From assembly GCA_002471015.1 (NCBI GenBank), contig DKPB01000082.1:62001-126000 (forward strand): DNA of 64,000 nucleotides, written 5' to 3'. The position numbers and the translations under genes were made by a program. The notes below the pieces were generated by a model. The model made no database searches and had not been told where the DNA came from. It saw only the letters and a program-made list of their open reading frames with translations. Positions 18,180 through 27,145 of the stretch are shown in pieces. This DNA is from Stenotrophomonas sp. UBA7346 (lineage in GTDB: Bacteria > Pseudomonadota > Gammaproteobacteria > Xanthomonadales > Xanthomonadaceae). The stretch's first letter is position 1, and the number at the start of each line of letters is the position of its first letter.

Positions 18180-19589
18180 TCATGCCGACGGTATCGCCGA
18201 CGTTTTCGGCAGCGGCACTTCCACCACGCACTCCACGCCTTTGCTGGTCAGCTCATAGGACGTCCGCGCCTTGAGCTGATAAGGCAATGCCCGTTCGATC
18301 AACTCCCGACCATAGCTGCCCTTGCGCTCAGGATGCGGCTCGACCTCGCCGTAGAACTCCTCACTCCAGGTCATCTTCAATGCCGGCGTGCCATCTTCCC
18401 AGCGATGGACATGCCAACGCACGGTCAGCTTTCCGGTGTCGGAACCGAGCGCGCCGTACTTGGCTGCATTGGTCGCCAGTTCGTGCAGCGCCAAGGAAAA
18501 TGTCTGCAATGTGGTCGATCGCAACCCCACGCCTGTTGGCCCGTCAAGCACCACGCAGCCGCGTTCGGCACCGTGCGCTTGCAGCTCCTGATGCAGCAGC
18601 TTGTCAAACGCCACCTTGCCACCGTCGTCCAGACTGGACAGCAGCGACTGGACGCGCGCGATGGCCTCGATACGGTTGCCGTAAGCGTCGCGGAACTGGT
18701 CAATACTTTCGCATTCACTGAGCGTGCGGTCGGCCACCGCACGGATCACCGCCATCAGGTTGCGGGTGCGATGCTGCAGCTCGGCCATCAGCACCTGGGC
18801 ACGGCCAGCGGCTTCCTTCTCTTCGGTGCAGTCATGGCCAATGCCACCGATGCGCACCACGTGCCCTTCGGGATCAAGCAATGGGAACTTGGTATTGCGC
18901 ATCCAGCGGATGGCACCGTCTCCTCGGAGAATCCGGTACTCGATCACCATCCGTTGGCCCATGCGAACGCGCTTCAGTGCGTCGTGCACCTTGTGCTGGT
19001 CTTCGGGGAGTATGTGGCTGAGCCAGCTTTCCAGTGTCGGGTGAGCCAGCATGGCGCCGCATTCTGAGCCATAGAGCCGCTCGAAAGCATGGCTGAGGTA
19101 TTCCAGGTCCAGCGTCTCGGCGTTGCGTATCCACAGCACGTCCGAAGATGCATTGCTGAACTGTGCAAACCGCGCCGTGCTCTCCTGCAGGGCGCGCCCG
19201 GTGTCGATGTGATCGGTGATGTCATGGATGGTGCCAACCACACGCTCCGGCTCATCGACCGGCTGCGACAGGAACAGACGCTTCAGCAGCAGGCAACGTT
19301 GCTGGCCATCGGGCAACCAATACCGGAAGCGACAGGTAAATTCGTCGTATTCCTCGCCCGCCCGCAGCAGCACCGTGCGCAGCGCTTCCCGGTCCCGCTC
19401 ATGGACGCGGGCCAACAAGGCCTGCATGGTTGGCGCAATGACGCTGGGGCGATAACCGCAGATGTCGAAGCGGCGGTCTGCCCATACGATCGAATCGTCC
19501 TCTACCTGCCACACCCAACCCGCAAGATCAGCCGACACCACCGGCGGAATCCCCATGTCCGAGCCACCGCGTTCGGGGTCAATGGACAT
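18180..19589 (-). CDS. PAS-PAS histidine kinase of the HWE type
   Basis: A 469-residue soluble kinase. Two PAS domains (about 20-130 and 140-258; each ends in a PAC-like strand with GTIHDITD or GGIGHDCTE) precede the HWE dimerisation helix with LQHRTRNLMAV (His273). The ATP lobe contains the LHELATNAAKYGAL N-box, and its WSEE segment marks the later part of the lobe. HWE kinases, often with PAS or LOV domains, signal through single-domain response regulators. One is encoded immediately upstream, overlapping its start by 11 bases. No membrane segment is present, so the signal is cytosolic, perhaps light, redox or a ligand; no conserved LOV cysteine motif was seen. Confidence 0.9.
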   Translation of the reverse strand: MSIDPERGGSDMGIPPVVSADLAGWVWQVEDDSIVWADRRFDICGYRPSVIAPTMQALLARVHERDREALRTVLLRAGEEYDEFTCRFRYWLPDGQQRCLLLKRLFLSQPVDEPERVVGTIHDITDHIDTGRALQESTARFAQFSNASSDVLWIRNAETLDLEYLSHAFERLYGSECGAMLAHPTLESWLSHILPEDQHKVHDALKRVRMGQRMVIEYRILRGDGAIRWMRNTKFPLLDPEGHVVRIGGIGHDCTEEKEAAGRAQVLMAELQHRTRNLMAVIRAVADRTLSECESIDQFRDAYGNRIEAIARVQSLLSSLDDGGKVAFDKLLHQELQAHGAERGCVVLDGPTGVGLRSTTLQTFSLALHELATNAAKYGALGSDTGKLTVRWHVHRWEDGTPALKMTWSEEFYGEVEPHPERKGSYGRELIERALPYQLKARTSYELTSKGVECVVEVPLPKTSAIPSA

Positions 19590-19962
19590 CGCCGTTGATA
19601 TCCAGCAGCGCCGCCAACTTTTCCCTTACCTGCTGCACGCCAAATGGCTTGGTGCACTGCGGGCTGTCGGCATAACGCGGCGGCACCAGCTCCCGGTCGT
19701 AGCCTGAGGTGAAAAGCAACGGCACGTGTTCATTGCTCAGTCTGTCCGCTACTGGGTACACACTCTGGCCACCCAGGTTGATATCCAGGATCGCTGCATC
19801 CGGCAGCGGGCAAGTGTCCAACAGCACATCGGCGTCTTCCAGGTTTGCAACCGGCCCCAGAACTTCGGCACCGTCGCCTTCAAGAAGATCGCGCAGACAC
19901 TGAGCCAGAATATATTCGTCTTCGACCACAAGAATCCGTCGTCCGGCGAGATTGCTAGGCAT
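19579..19962 (-). CDS. single-domain response regulator
   Basis: A 127-residue receiver domain with no output domain. The acidic pair is in VVEDE (Glu14/Asp15), the phospho-acceptor is Asp60 in AAILDINLGG, the Thr/Ser switch is in FTSGYD, and the Lys is in QCTKPFG. The start at 19962 has AAGGAAG upstream. Its stop overlaps the start of the HWE kinase gene, so the two are a translationally coupled pair. By analogy to CheY-like partners of HWE kinases it probably relays or drains phosphate to other proteins, possibly an anti-sigma pathway. The final target is not visible. Confidence 0.9.
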   Translation of the reverse strand: MPSNLAGRRILVVEDEYILAQCLRDLLEGDGAEVLGPVANLEDADVLLDTCPLPDAAILDINLGGQSVYPVADRLSNEHVPLLFTSGYDRELVPPRYADSPQCTKPFGVQQVREKLAALLDINGDVH

Positions 19963-20251
19963 CAGGGCGCTTCCTTTGAATCTGAATGGAAATATCAGCC
20001 CGTACGTGTTCTGCAAGCGTGAAAGAAGCGAACAATGAAGTCAGGCCGCCTTCAAACAACCAGGCAATGGCCGTGTGGCAAGAGTCAACGCAGATGCGCT
20101 TCAACTGACGACGGCGTAACGCCTGCGGGACTACGGTTTGTCTGCGTTGGCAGGCGCCGCCCACACCCGCTTCCGCGCGCCGCGGGCAGACAAACGTCAT
20201 CATCGACAACGCCGGTGCCTGCGTACCCCCACGTTCAGCGGACACGGCCAA

Positions 20252-20440
20252 ATGGACAATCAGCGCCTGCACCACCTTCGCAACGACTTGAACGTTGTGA
20301 CCTTGGGCCTGTCCTTGCTTAGAAGGCAGTTAGATGGCAAGGCGCCGACAGAGGCGCTGGACACACTTCGCCACATTGAAAAGGCTGCCGAGCGTTGCGG
20401 ATCGGCCATACGGTCTCAAAGTCAGGCGACGAAAGCCTGA
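20252..20440 (+). CDS. small HisKA-like two-helix protein
   Basis: A 62-residue protein predicted to form a helical hairpin. The first helix contains LHHLRNDLNVV, which resembles the H-box of histidine kinases (His followed by LRNxLN). The second helix holds EKAAERCGSAI. No catalytic ATP lobe follows. It is divergent from the response-regulator/HWE-kinase operon. It could be a phosphotransfer or dimerisation decoy for that pathway, which is inference from motif and position. The ATG at 20252 has no strong ribosome site; the upstream frame is not convincing. The short length keeps the call moderate. Confidence 0.55.
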   Translation: MDNQRLHHLRNDLNVVTLGLSLLRRQLDGKAPTEALDTLRHIEKAAERCGSAIRSQSQATKA

Positions 20441-20845
20441 AGACCACTGGCACCCATTCATCCGACGTCGGTGCCGATAGCAGCGCAGGAATCCGGGGCA
20501 CCGAAGAAGGCGCTTTGAAGGCGTTGCAGATGCCTGCTGTTTCATCCGTACGTCACCGCCTGCCGATCCAGGAGATTGAGATGGTCCGCCGCAACCGCGA
20601 CAGGGACAACGTGTTGCAAACAGGCCGCTGGCCTGTGCTTTCGCACGTCCCCAGCAAGAATCGCGAATGCCGTGATCGGAGCCATGATGATCAGCAAACC
20701 GTTGCCAACGGCGTTCACGGATGCCGCAAAGGTACGCAAGCACGGCCGCACTGCGCTCGCGGCACCGCGCTCCATCCTCGAAATGGGCCACCGCCCATTA
20801 CCAACCTCAGCCAACGGAAGGCCATGCCATGACGCGGAGCTCAAG
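20441..20845. other. 405-base intergenic region
   Basis: Two overlapping plus-strand frames cross this stretch, but neither shows a ribosome site and a recognisable sequence together. One is in frame with the next gene and could supply an N-terminal extension from an ATG near 20685. Nothing else was identified. Confidence 0.35.
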
Positions 20846-21136
20846 GTGACCAAGGCGCTGCCAAGCCGCCTTCCCCCACCCTTTCATTGGGTGGAAGAGC
20901 AGGACCGGAAACATCTGTTCCTGGGCAGCACAAAAGTGCTGGAGATCTGCAAGCGCAACCGGGGATGGATAGTGCATATCTTTCTGCAGGACCCCGAACG
21001 CCCGCAGCCGATCGTCGCGGTAGGCTCGGCCAACGCAGGCATGCGCTGGGGAGCCAACTGGGCAAAGCTGCGCGTGCGCCTGCTCTCTTCTCTCGCAGCA
21101 GCCAAGGATGATCACACGCCCACAACACCGTCCTGA
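20846..21136 (+). CDS. small protein of unknown function
   Basis: A 96-residue product with alternating hydrophobic residues (GWIVHIFLQD; PIVAVGSA) suggesting a small beta-rich fold, then a helix with RVRLLSSLAAA. The GTG at 20846 with GGAG upstream is preferred. The same frame is open for another 90 codons upstream, where an in-frame ATG pair near 20683-20686 could also serve. No motif was recognised. It lies between the small H-box protein gene and a lipoprotein gene. Confidence 0.5.
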   Translation: MTKALPSRLPPPFHWVEEQDRKHLFLGSTKVLEICKRNRGWIVHIFLQDPERPQPIVAVGSANAGMRWGANWAKLRVRLLSSLAAAKDDHTPTTPS

Positions 21137-21378
21137 ACAGGCCACGATGACCGCTTTCCAATGCGTTTCAGGCGCGTTCTGATGCAGTTGTTGCCGGTTG
21201 GCCACGCAATGAAGGAGCGCCGCCAGGCGACAGGTGATCATCTGCTCACAGCGATCCACGGATGCACAACACCGTGCTTGCCAGGATGCTCGTGTGCGCT
21301 GGACTCAGGCACCCCGCATCCACGCTTACGCATATAGCGAAGTGGTCAGCGCCTGCATCCAAACAAAGGAAACGCCCA

Positions 21379-22020
21379 ATGAACATCCGTATCCTCACAA
21401 CTGCACTTTCCTTGGCCTGCACCATTGCACTGGCCGGCTGCCGGGGTGAACCCGACCATCCCGCGCAGTCAGACCCATCGGCAAGCACACCTGCCACCGC
21501 GTCTGCCGCCGGCACCGCCAATCCTGACGCGGCCGCCGAAAAACCGACAATGCCGGATCAAAGCGCCGGCGAACGCTCCGCACTCGGCGTGTTGAACGCC
21601 ATCAACGATCACGAGATCGCTGCTGGCCGGCGAGCGTTGGAGAAGAATGTCAAAGGCGACGTCGCCGGCTATGCGCAGCTCATGATCGACGAGCACACAC
21701 GCAACAAAGGGCAGACCAACGCACTGAATCCGGATAACCAGAGCGCGGATGCCAAAACCCAGGCCGCCGCCGGCCAAGCGCTGCTTGATCAGATGAACAG
21801 CAAACAGGGCGATGCCTACAGCAAGGCGTATGTGGCGGCGATGATCACCGGGCATACCGACGCATTGGCTGCTCTGGACGACAAGCTGATCCCCGCTACA
21901 GCCAGCCCGCAGGCCAAGGCCCATCTTCAGCAGACGCGGGAACATGTGGCGCGTCATCTGGCCCAGGCCCACGCACTGGCCAAGGACGAGAAGCAGGCCG
22001 CGACCGACAAGGCTGATTGA
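21379..22020 (+). CDS. DUF4142-type lipoprotein
   Basis: A 213-residue exported lipoprotein. The signal ends in ALAGC (Cys21), followed by an Ala/Pro/Ser-rich linker to about residue 60 and then a helical domain. That domain has paired INDHEIAAGR and MITGHTDAL segments, typical of DUF4142, a ferritin-like four-helix fold with conserved histidines. Such proteins are common in stress-induced loci, but the function is undefined. The start ATG 21379 is preceded by AAAGGAAACGCC. A gene for a small hydrophilic protein follows after 63 bases on the same strand, and a terminator then closes the unit. Confidence 0.85.
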   Translation: MNIRILTTALSLACTIALAGCRGEPDHPAQSDPSASTPATASAAGTANPDAAAEKPTMPDQSAGERSALGVLNAINDHEIAAGRRALEKNVKGDVAGYAQLMIDEHTRNKGQTNALNPDNQSADAKTQAAAGQALLDQMNSKQGDAYSKAYVAAMITGHTDALAALDDKLIPATASPQAKAHLQQTREHVARHLAQAHALAKDEKQAATDKAD

Positions 22021-22083
22021 CCCGCATCCGCGCTCTACGCAGGCTGACCGATGTTGAGCCCATCCGTTCCGAGGAGAACACTC

Positions 22084-22263
22084 ATGGCAAAGCTGCCGTT
22101 CAATCCAACGGGCACTGCAAGCCACCAGAACAAGCCGCACACCGCTGACAAGCTTCGCAACGACAAAGCGTTGTGGAAGGACCATGACATGTCCGACGCT
22201 AAACACACCGCCAAGCCGGAGGATTACGAACGTCCACCAACGCCGGCTCGAAAAGAAAAATGA
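22084..22263 (+). CDS. small hydrophilic protein
   Basis: A 59-residue, Lys/Asp/Pro/His-rich protein without hydrophobic segments, likely disordered. The ATG at 22084 has GAGGAGAACACTC upstream, a strong site. It follows the DUF4142 lipoprotein gene by 63 bases and is closed by the hairpin at 22287, so it is probably the last gene of that transcript. Small hydrophilic stress proteins near katE are common; nothing more specific can be said. Confidence 0.6.
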   Translation: MAKLPFNPTGTASHQNKPHTADKLRNDKALWKDHDMSDAKHTAKPEDYERPPTPARKEK

Positions 22264-22286
22264 CCTCCCCACGTTGAGCAACAAAA

Positions 22287-22309
22287 AAGGCCCCGCGATG
22301 CGGGGCCTT
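22287..22309. terminator. bidirectional rho-independent terminator
   Basis: AAGGCCCCGC and GCGGGGCCTT form a perfect 10-base stem around a GAT loop. It is preceded by an A-run (22283-22288), which becomes the U-tract for minus-strand transcripts, and followed by a shorter CTT. It separates the DUF4142 unit from the convergent Asn/Asp/Gln-repeat gene. Confidence 0.85.
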
Positions 22310-22341
22310 CTGCTTCTGGAGCTCAATCAACGATTGCGCTC

Positions 22342-22554
22342 TTACTCGCTGCGGCTCTGGTCCTTCCGGTTCTGATCGTTCTGATCATTGCGGTTCGTAT
22401 CCTTGCGGTTCTGATCATTCTGATCAGTGCGATTCTGATCGTTCTGATTCTGATCGTTCTGGTTCTGGTCATTGCCAGTCTGATCATTCGGATTCTGATC
22501 AGTCTGGTTCTGCTCATTGCGGGTCTGTTCGTTTTCGCGTGGATTCTGGCTCAT
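22342..22554 (-). CDS. Asn/Asp/Gln repeat protein
   Basis: A 70-residue low-complexity protein built from N, D and Q with interspersed R, K and T. Units of the form NDQN-QNDQN recur about ten times between residues 14 and 64, so it has no hydrophobic core. The ATG at 22554 has GGAGAAACACC upstream. It ends before the terminator at 22287 and starts 137 bases from the katE stop, on the same strand. Such extreme hydrophilicity is reminiscent of desiccation or chaperone-like disordered proteins, but that is analogy only. The DNA repeat is imperfect, so it is prone to length variation. Confidence 0.65.
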   Translation of the reverse strand: MSQNPRENEQTRNEQNQTDQNPNDQTGNDQNQNDQNQNDQNRTDQNDQNRKDTNRNDQNDQNRKDQSRSE

Positions 22555-22691
22555 GGTGTTTCTCCATCCCCGCCAGCGGAATGCTGCGGTACGGTGTCAT
22601 CCTCGCGCCTGCCGCATGTTGAGGAAGTGCACAGGTGTGACGCGCATGTGCACTGACTCGACGGTTCAGCAGAACAACTCGCGCCTACGGT

Positions 22692-25073
22692 TCATGGCGC
22701 GATCAATGCAGGTTCCCGTGCCGGGTTGCGGTGGGCTTCGATGGCGGCAACAAAGTCTGCTATCACCTCATCGTTGAGATCCTCGGCCATCAGCAGCAGC
22801 GGGTCGTGTTCAAGCATGCTTGGCCCTGCCGTCTCCAGTATCGCCTTGGCATCACCCACGAACAGCAGAGGCTTGCCGTGCCGATAGGCGTCGCGGACGT
22901 GCTCCAAGGCGCGCACGTCCCGCGACAGCGTATCCACCGCCTTCATTCCGGACACGACCACCAAGGCGTCGAACAGCACGCCTGGCTCGTTTTCCAAAGA
23001 CGCATCTGCATCGATGACGCCGCCCTCTTCGCTTTCCAGTGCCCCCACATGCGGCCCTACAACGCGCACCATCGCACCCTGCGCGCTCAGTGCCTCGCCC
23101 AGCACGACGATGTCGCTCTGTCTGCTGCCATCTGCCACCAGGATGGCGATACGGCGCGTGCGCACGCCGCCTTCGCCTGGCCGCGCCAGCAACGACAATG
23201 CAGGCGAGTTGGCAACTTCCACTTTCACCTTGCCTTTCGAAATGCTGGGCATGCGCGCCGGCAGCGGCATACCCAGCCCCTGCGCCACCTGCGCTGCGAG
23301 TGCCTCGGATGCATTCCGGAGCATGGACACCACGCGTTTGCGCACCGCCGGCACCGTTACCTTGCTCAGCTCGAACCGGAACGCCTCAGCGATGTGGCGC
23401 TGCTCCGCTTCGGTCTGGCTTTCGTAGAAGAGCGTGGCCTGGGCGAAGTGCTCCGCAAATTTCTCGGGTTTGGCACGGACTTCGTCGCCCTGCACGGGCT
23501 CGGCGAACGACACAAAGCCGGCGCCGCCTGCCTGGAAAGGGCAACCGCCCGCCAGCGAGTTGGGTTCGTAGGACACCCTGCCGCGATGTACCGCTTGGCG
23601 GTGCATCCCGTCGCGCTGATTGTTGTGCACCGGAACAACAGGCGCATTTATCGGAATCTCGTGGAAATTCGGCCCGCCCAACCTGCTTATCTGCGTGTCC
23701 ACATACGAATGAATGCGACCGGCCAGCAGCGGATCGTTGCTGAAATCAATGCCGGGAATCACGTGGGCCGTGCAGAACGCCACCTGCTCGGTTTCGGCGA
23801 AAAAATTGTCGGGATTGCGGTTCAGCACCATGCGCCCGACGGGCTGCACCGGCACCAGTTCCTCCGGCACCAGCTTGGTTGAATCCAATACGTCAAAGCT
23901 GAAGCTTTCCGCCTGTTCTTCGGTGAACACCTGTACGCCCAACTCGTACTCCGGGTATTCGCCGGCTTCGATGGCTTCCCACAGGTCGCGGCGATGGAAG
24001 TCCGGATCCGCACCGGCGATCTTTACCGCCTCATCCCATACCAGCGAGTGCGTGCCCAGTTTCGGCGACCAATGGAACTTGCAGAACACGGATTTGCCGC
24101 GCGCATTCACCAGCCTGAAAGTATGGACGCCGAAGCCCTGCATCATCCGATAGCTGCGCGGAATGGCGCGGTCGGACATCTGCCACATCAACATATGGGT
24201 GGATTCCGGCATCAGCGACACGAAATCCCAGTACGTGTCATGCGCCGATGCTGCCTGCGGCATAGCGTGATGCGGCTCCGGCTTTACCGCATGCACCAGG
24301 TCGGGAAACTTGATTGCGTCCTGGATGAAGAAAACCGGCATGTTGTTGCCCACCAGGTCCCAGTTTCCCTCCTCGGTATAGAACTTGACCGCGAAGCCGC
24401 GTACATCGCGTGCCGTGTCCTTGGAGCCGCGCTCACCGGCAACGGTTGAGAAGCGCACGAACACCGGCGTTTGCTTGCCGGCTGTCTGGAAAGGCGCGGC
24501 GCGGGTCAGCGCGGAGAGGTCTTCATACGCTTCAAAGTAGCCGTGGGCGCCAGAGCCGCGTGCATGAACGATGCGCTCGGGAATACGTTCGTGATCGAAG
24601 TGGGTGATCTTCTCGCGCAGGATGAAGTCCTTCAGCAGCGCAGGCCCGCGTACTCCGGCTTTCAGGCTGTTCTGGTTGTCGGCAACCGGCACCCCTTGAT
24701 TCGTGGTGAGCTGCTGTTCCATCGCATCGTTGCGCGCCCGCGGCAGCGCCCCGCCACCCGAGTCCTGCCCTGGCGCAGCGGCAATCCCCGTCTTTTCGTT
24801 TGCGTTCGATTCGCTTGTGGTACTTGCACCCGTTGCCGTGGAGGGGGCGGTGAAGTGCTCACCCTCCGGTGGCGACAGTGCGTTTTTCCGGCCGTGCTCG
24901 GCTGCCTTCTGTGCATTGTGTGCACGCGCTGCAGACCAGTCATCTATGGCTCTCGGCACCGCATCCACGTCACGGACAGGTTTACGCGAGCTCGCCTTCG
25001 CCGGGCCGCTGCCAGAACGTGCGGCGGATTTTTCCGGGTGAATGGGTGATGAGGGATGTTTGCGGCTGGCCAT
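22692..25073 (-). CDS. katE: catalase HPII (large-subunit, monofunctional)
   Basis: A 793-residue large catalase that disproportionates hydrogen peroxide. The catalytic core has DHERIPERIVHARGSGAHG with the distal His, then RFSTVAGERGS, GNNMPVFFIQD, and a heme-ligand region near FSFDVLDSTKLVPEE. A flavodoxin/DJ-1-like C-terminal domain (RRIAILVADGS onward, about residue 625 to the end) marks the HPII type. The N-terminal 115 residues are hydrophilic and longer than in E. coli HPII (753 residues in total). It is a single gene, and an upstream ribosome site is weak. HPII enzymes are typically stationary-phase or general-stress regulated, which suits the neighbourhood. Confidence 0.97.
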   Translation of the reverse strand: MASRKHPSSPIHPEKSAARSGSGPAKASSRKPVRDVDAVPRAIDDWSAARAHNAQKAAEHGRKNALSPPEGEHFTAPSTATGASTTSESNANEKTGIAAAPGQDSGGGALPRARNDAMEQQLTTNQGVPVADNQNSLKAGVRGPALLKDFILREKITHFDHERIPERIVHARGSGAHGYFEAYEDLSALTRAAPFQTAGKQTPVFVRFSTVAGERGSKDTARDVRGFAVKFYTEEGNWDLVGNNMPVFFIQDAIKFPDLVHAVKPEPHHAMPQAASAHDTYWDFVSLMPESTHMLMWQMSDRAIPRSYRMMQGFGVHTFRLVNARGKSVFCKFHWSPKLGTHSLVWDEAVKIAGADPDFHRRDLWEAIEAGEYPEYELGVQVFTEEQAESFSFDVLDSTKLVPEELVPVQPVGRMVLNRNPDNFFAETEQVAFCTAHVIPGIDFSNDPLLAGRIHSYVDTQISRLGGPNFHEIPINAPVVPVHNNQRDGMHRQAVHRGRVSYEPNSLAGGCPFQAGGAGFVSFAEPVQGDEVRAKPEKFAEHFAQATLFYESQTEAEQRHIAEAFRFELSKVTVPAVRKRVVSMLRNASEALAAQVAQGLGMPLPARMPSISKGKVKVEVANSPALSLLARPGEGGVRTRRIAILVADGSRQSDIVVLGEALSAQGAMVRVVGPHVGALESEEGGVIDADASLENEPGVLFDALVVVSGMKAVDTLSRDVRALEHVRDAYRHGKPLLFVGDAKAILETAGPSMLEHDPLLLMAEDLNDEVIADFVAAIEAHRNPAREPALIAP

Positions 25074-25209
25074 GACAGGGACTCTTCTGGACGGCTCTCA
25101 AACATAGTCACATGGGGTGAAACACACGTGATCCAAATGCCGGTTCAAATCACGGCAGGTTGACCGCAGCCAGCGCAGTTTCCAGCAACACCCAGCCGTC
25201 GAGATGATC

Positions 25210-26373
25210 ATGAGAGCACTCACCTATCAGGGCGCCAACAACGTAAGCATGGACACCGTGCCCGATCCTGAAATCATTGCACCTGACGACATGATTCTGC
25301 GGGTGACCGCAACTGCCATCTGCGGATCGGACCTGCACATTCTTCACGGAAAGATTCCGGGCATGAAAGATGGCGACATCCTCGGCCACGAATTCATGGG
25401 TGTTGTCGAAGAAGTTGGTTCGGAGGTGACGCGCGTGAAACCCGGCGACCGGGTGGTGATTCCCTTCGTCATCGCCTGCGGTCAGTGCTTCCATTGCTTG
25501 CTGAATGAGTACGCCGCCTGCGAAACCACCAATAGCGGCCCCGGCGCGGCAATGAACCCGAAGAGCATCAAGCCGCCAGCGGCGCTGTTCGGCTACAGCC
25601 ATATGTACGGCGGCATTGCAGGTGGACAGGCAGAACTTGTGCGCGTGCCCAAAGCCAATGTCGGCCCACTGGTGGTGCCGGATGTGCTCAGCGATGAACA
25701 GGTGCTGTTTCTCTCTGACATCCTGCCAACCGGCTACCAGGCAGTGCTGAACGCGGGGGTCAAGCCCGGTTCAACGCTGGCGATCTTCGGTGCCGGCCCG
25801 GTGGGCTGCATGGCCGCAGCCTGCGCGCGCATGCTCGGTGCCGAAACCATCTACATGGTCGACCACAACCCTTACCGGCTGGAATTCGCACGCGATACCT
25901 ATGGTGTGCTGCCGATCAACTTCGACCAGGACAACGACCCGGCCGAGCTCATCATCCAGGCAACACAGGGGCGCGGTGTGGACGCCTGTATCGATGCGGT
26001 GGGTTTCGAGGCCAAGGGCAGCACCACCGAAACCGTGCTTACCACGCTGAAACTGGAAGGTTCCAGCGGCAAAGCGCTGCGCCAATGCATTGCCGCGACG
26101 CGGCGCGGCGGCACGGTCAGCGTCCCGGGTGTCTATGCCGGCTTCATCCATGGCTTCCTGTTTGGCGACGCGTTCGACAAGGGCCTGACCTTCAAGATGG
26201 GCCAGACCCACGTACAAGGCTTGATGCCGGAATTGCTGGAAGCCATAGGCGAGGGACGACTGAAACCGGAAGTGATCATTTCCCACCGCATGAAATTGCA
26301 GGATGCAGTACGCGGCTACGAGCTGTTCGACAAGCGGCAGGACAATTGTCGCAAGGTGGTACTCACCCCCTGA
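25210..26373 (+). CDS. zinc-dependent alcohol dehydrogenase (formaldehyde dehydrogenase-like)
   Basis: A 387-residue medium-chain dehydrogenase. Catalytic zinc residues are seen as Cys38 (ICGSD) and His60-Glu61 (GHE). Structural zinc cysteines are Cys90, Cys93, Cys96 and Cys104. The Rossmann motif GAGPVG is near residue 190 with VDHNPYR after it. The long insert with NSGPGAAMNPK is typical of the glutathione-independent formaldehyde dehydrogenase-like subgroup. It would oxidise an alcohol or aldehyde adduct with NAD. ATG 25204 and 25210 are both in frame; the latter matches the usual family start and has GAG at suitable spacing. A strong bidirectional terminator follows. Confidence 0.9.
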   Translation: MRALTYQGANNVSMDTVPDPEIIAPDDMILRVTATAICGSDLHILHGKIPGMKDGDILGHEFMGVVEEVGSEVTRVKPGDRVVIPFVIACGQCFHCLLNEYAACETTNSGPGAAMNPKSIKPPAALFGYSHMYGGIAGGQAELVRVPKANVGPLVVPDVLSDEQVLFLSDILPTGYQAVLNAGVKPGSTLAIFGAGPVGCMAAACARMLGAETIYMVDHNPYRLEFARDTYGVLPINFDQDNDPAELIIQATQGRGVDACIDAVGFEAKGSTTETVLTTLKLEGSSGKALRQCIAATRRGGTVSVPGVYAGFIHGFLFGDAFDKGLTFKMGQTHVQGLMPELLEAIGEGRLKPEVIISHRMKLQDAVRGYELFDKRQDNCRKVVLTP

Positions 26374-26423
26374 TTGCGGCAGCACTTGGCGATGCCAAAC
26401 GGAACTGACATCGCCACACAAAG

Positions 26424-26448
26424 AAGAGCCCCTCAGCGAGGGGCTCTT
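26424..26448. terminator. bidirectional rho-independent terminator
   Basis: AAGAGCCCCTC pairs perfectly with GAGGGGCTCTT around an AGC loop, with flanking A and T residues on both sides. It lies between the convergent dehydrogenase and BON-domain genes and can serve both. Confidence 0.85.
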
Positions 26449-26538
26449 TGCACGGCGTTCCTGCTGCCATTATCAGCGCCTGCGCAACGGCAGCCAGCAC
26501 GCGCGCCACCGAAGCGCGGCGTGGAAGTGCGGTTCCGC

Positions 26539-26907
26539 TTACTTGTTGGCCGCGAGGGTAAGACCACTCGCATCAACGCGTTTCACGCCCTGGACGCCGC
26601 CCGCAGTGGCGACCGCCCGCTCCTTCTCTGCGGCACTGCCGACCATGCCACTCAACGCAACCACACCGTTGACGGTCTCAACCTTGATTTCCATGCCCGG
26701 TACATTGCTGGTGGTCAGCAGGTCCGCTTTCACCTTGGTGGTGATCCACGTATCGCTGCCCGGCTGCTGGGAATCAGTCTGCGTTGTGTGCCCGGCCTTG
26801 GCCTTGTCGTGTGCCGATGGCGGGTTGCCCGCGCTTGCCGCCGCAGCGGCCATGCCCAGTGGAATCACCAGCATCATTGCGAATCGGCTCATGTTTGCTC
26901 GGTTCAT
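26539..26907 (-). CDS. periplasmic BON-domain protein
   Basis: A 122-residue exported protein with a signal peptide (cleavage near ASA-G at residue 26), a polar linker, and a single BON domain (about 55-120). The domain carries ITTKVKADLL, a later VNGVVALSGMV strand pair and the VKRVDASGL ending. BON domains, as in OsmY, bind phospholipid surfaces and are induced by osmotic and stationary stress. The start at 26907 is set by the signal peptide; the frame upstream is unconvincing. It is a single gene ending at the terminator. Confidence 0.85.
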   Translation of the reverse strand: MNRANMSRFAMMLVIPLGMAAAAASAGNPPSAHDKAKAGHTTQTDSQQPGSDTWITTKVKADLLTTSNVPGMEIKVETVNGVVALSGMVGSAAEKERAVATAGGVQGVKRVDASGLTLAANK

Positions 26908-27145
26908 TGACGTGTCCTTGAACGGAGCAGGAGAGCTCCATCGCCAGCGTCTGCCTGTTGCGGTTAACGAGGCGCATCCCTGCACCCAGGCGTGCTCATC
27001 TACCGATGACATTGATGTATGCAGTTCTCACTGCAGCATCGTGGATGATGATCAGCGCGGTTCAGTGTGCTGAAGGGGGGCCATGTTTGACAGCGGGACG
27101 ACGAGCGTTGGGGATACTGCTGGAATGCAACCGATCGGGAAGCGC

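Noticed and set aside
22323..22517. Arg/Ile/Thr repeat frame overlapping the NDQ gene
   Set aside because: It is the alternative frame of the same DNA repeat; the NDQ frame has the good ribosome site and the full-length ATG.
22340..22560. CRISPR-like periodicity
   Set aside because: The short period arises from in-frame codons of a low-complexity protein; there are no spacers of constant length.
22731..23882. 383-codon plus-strand frame inside katE
   Set aside because: It lies antisense to the conserved catalase core and has shadow composition rich in His, Arg and Gln.
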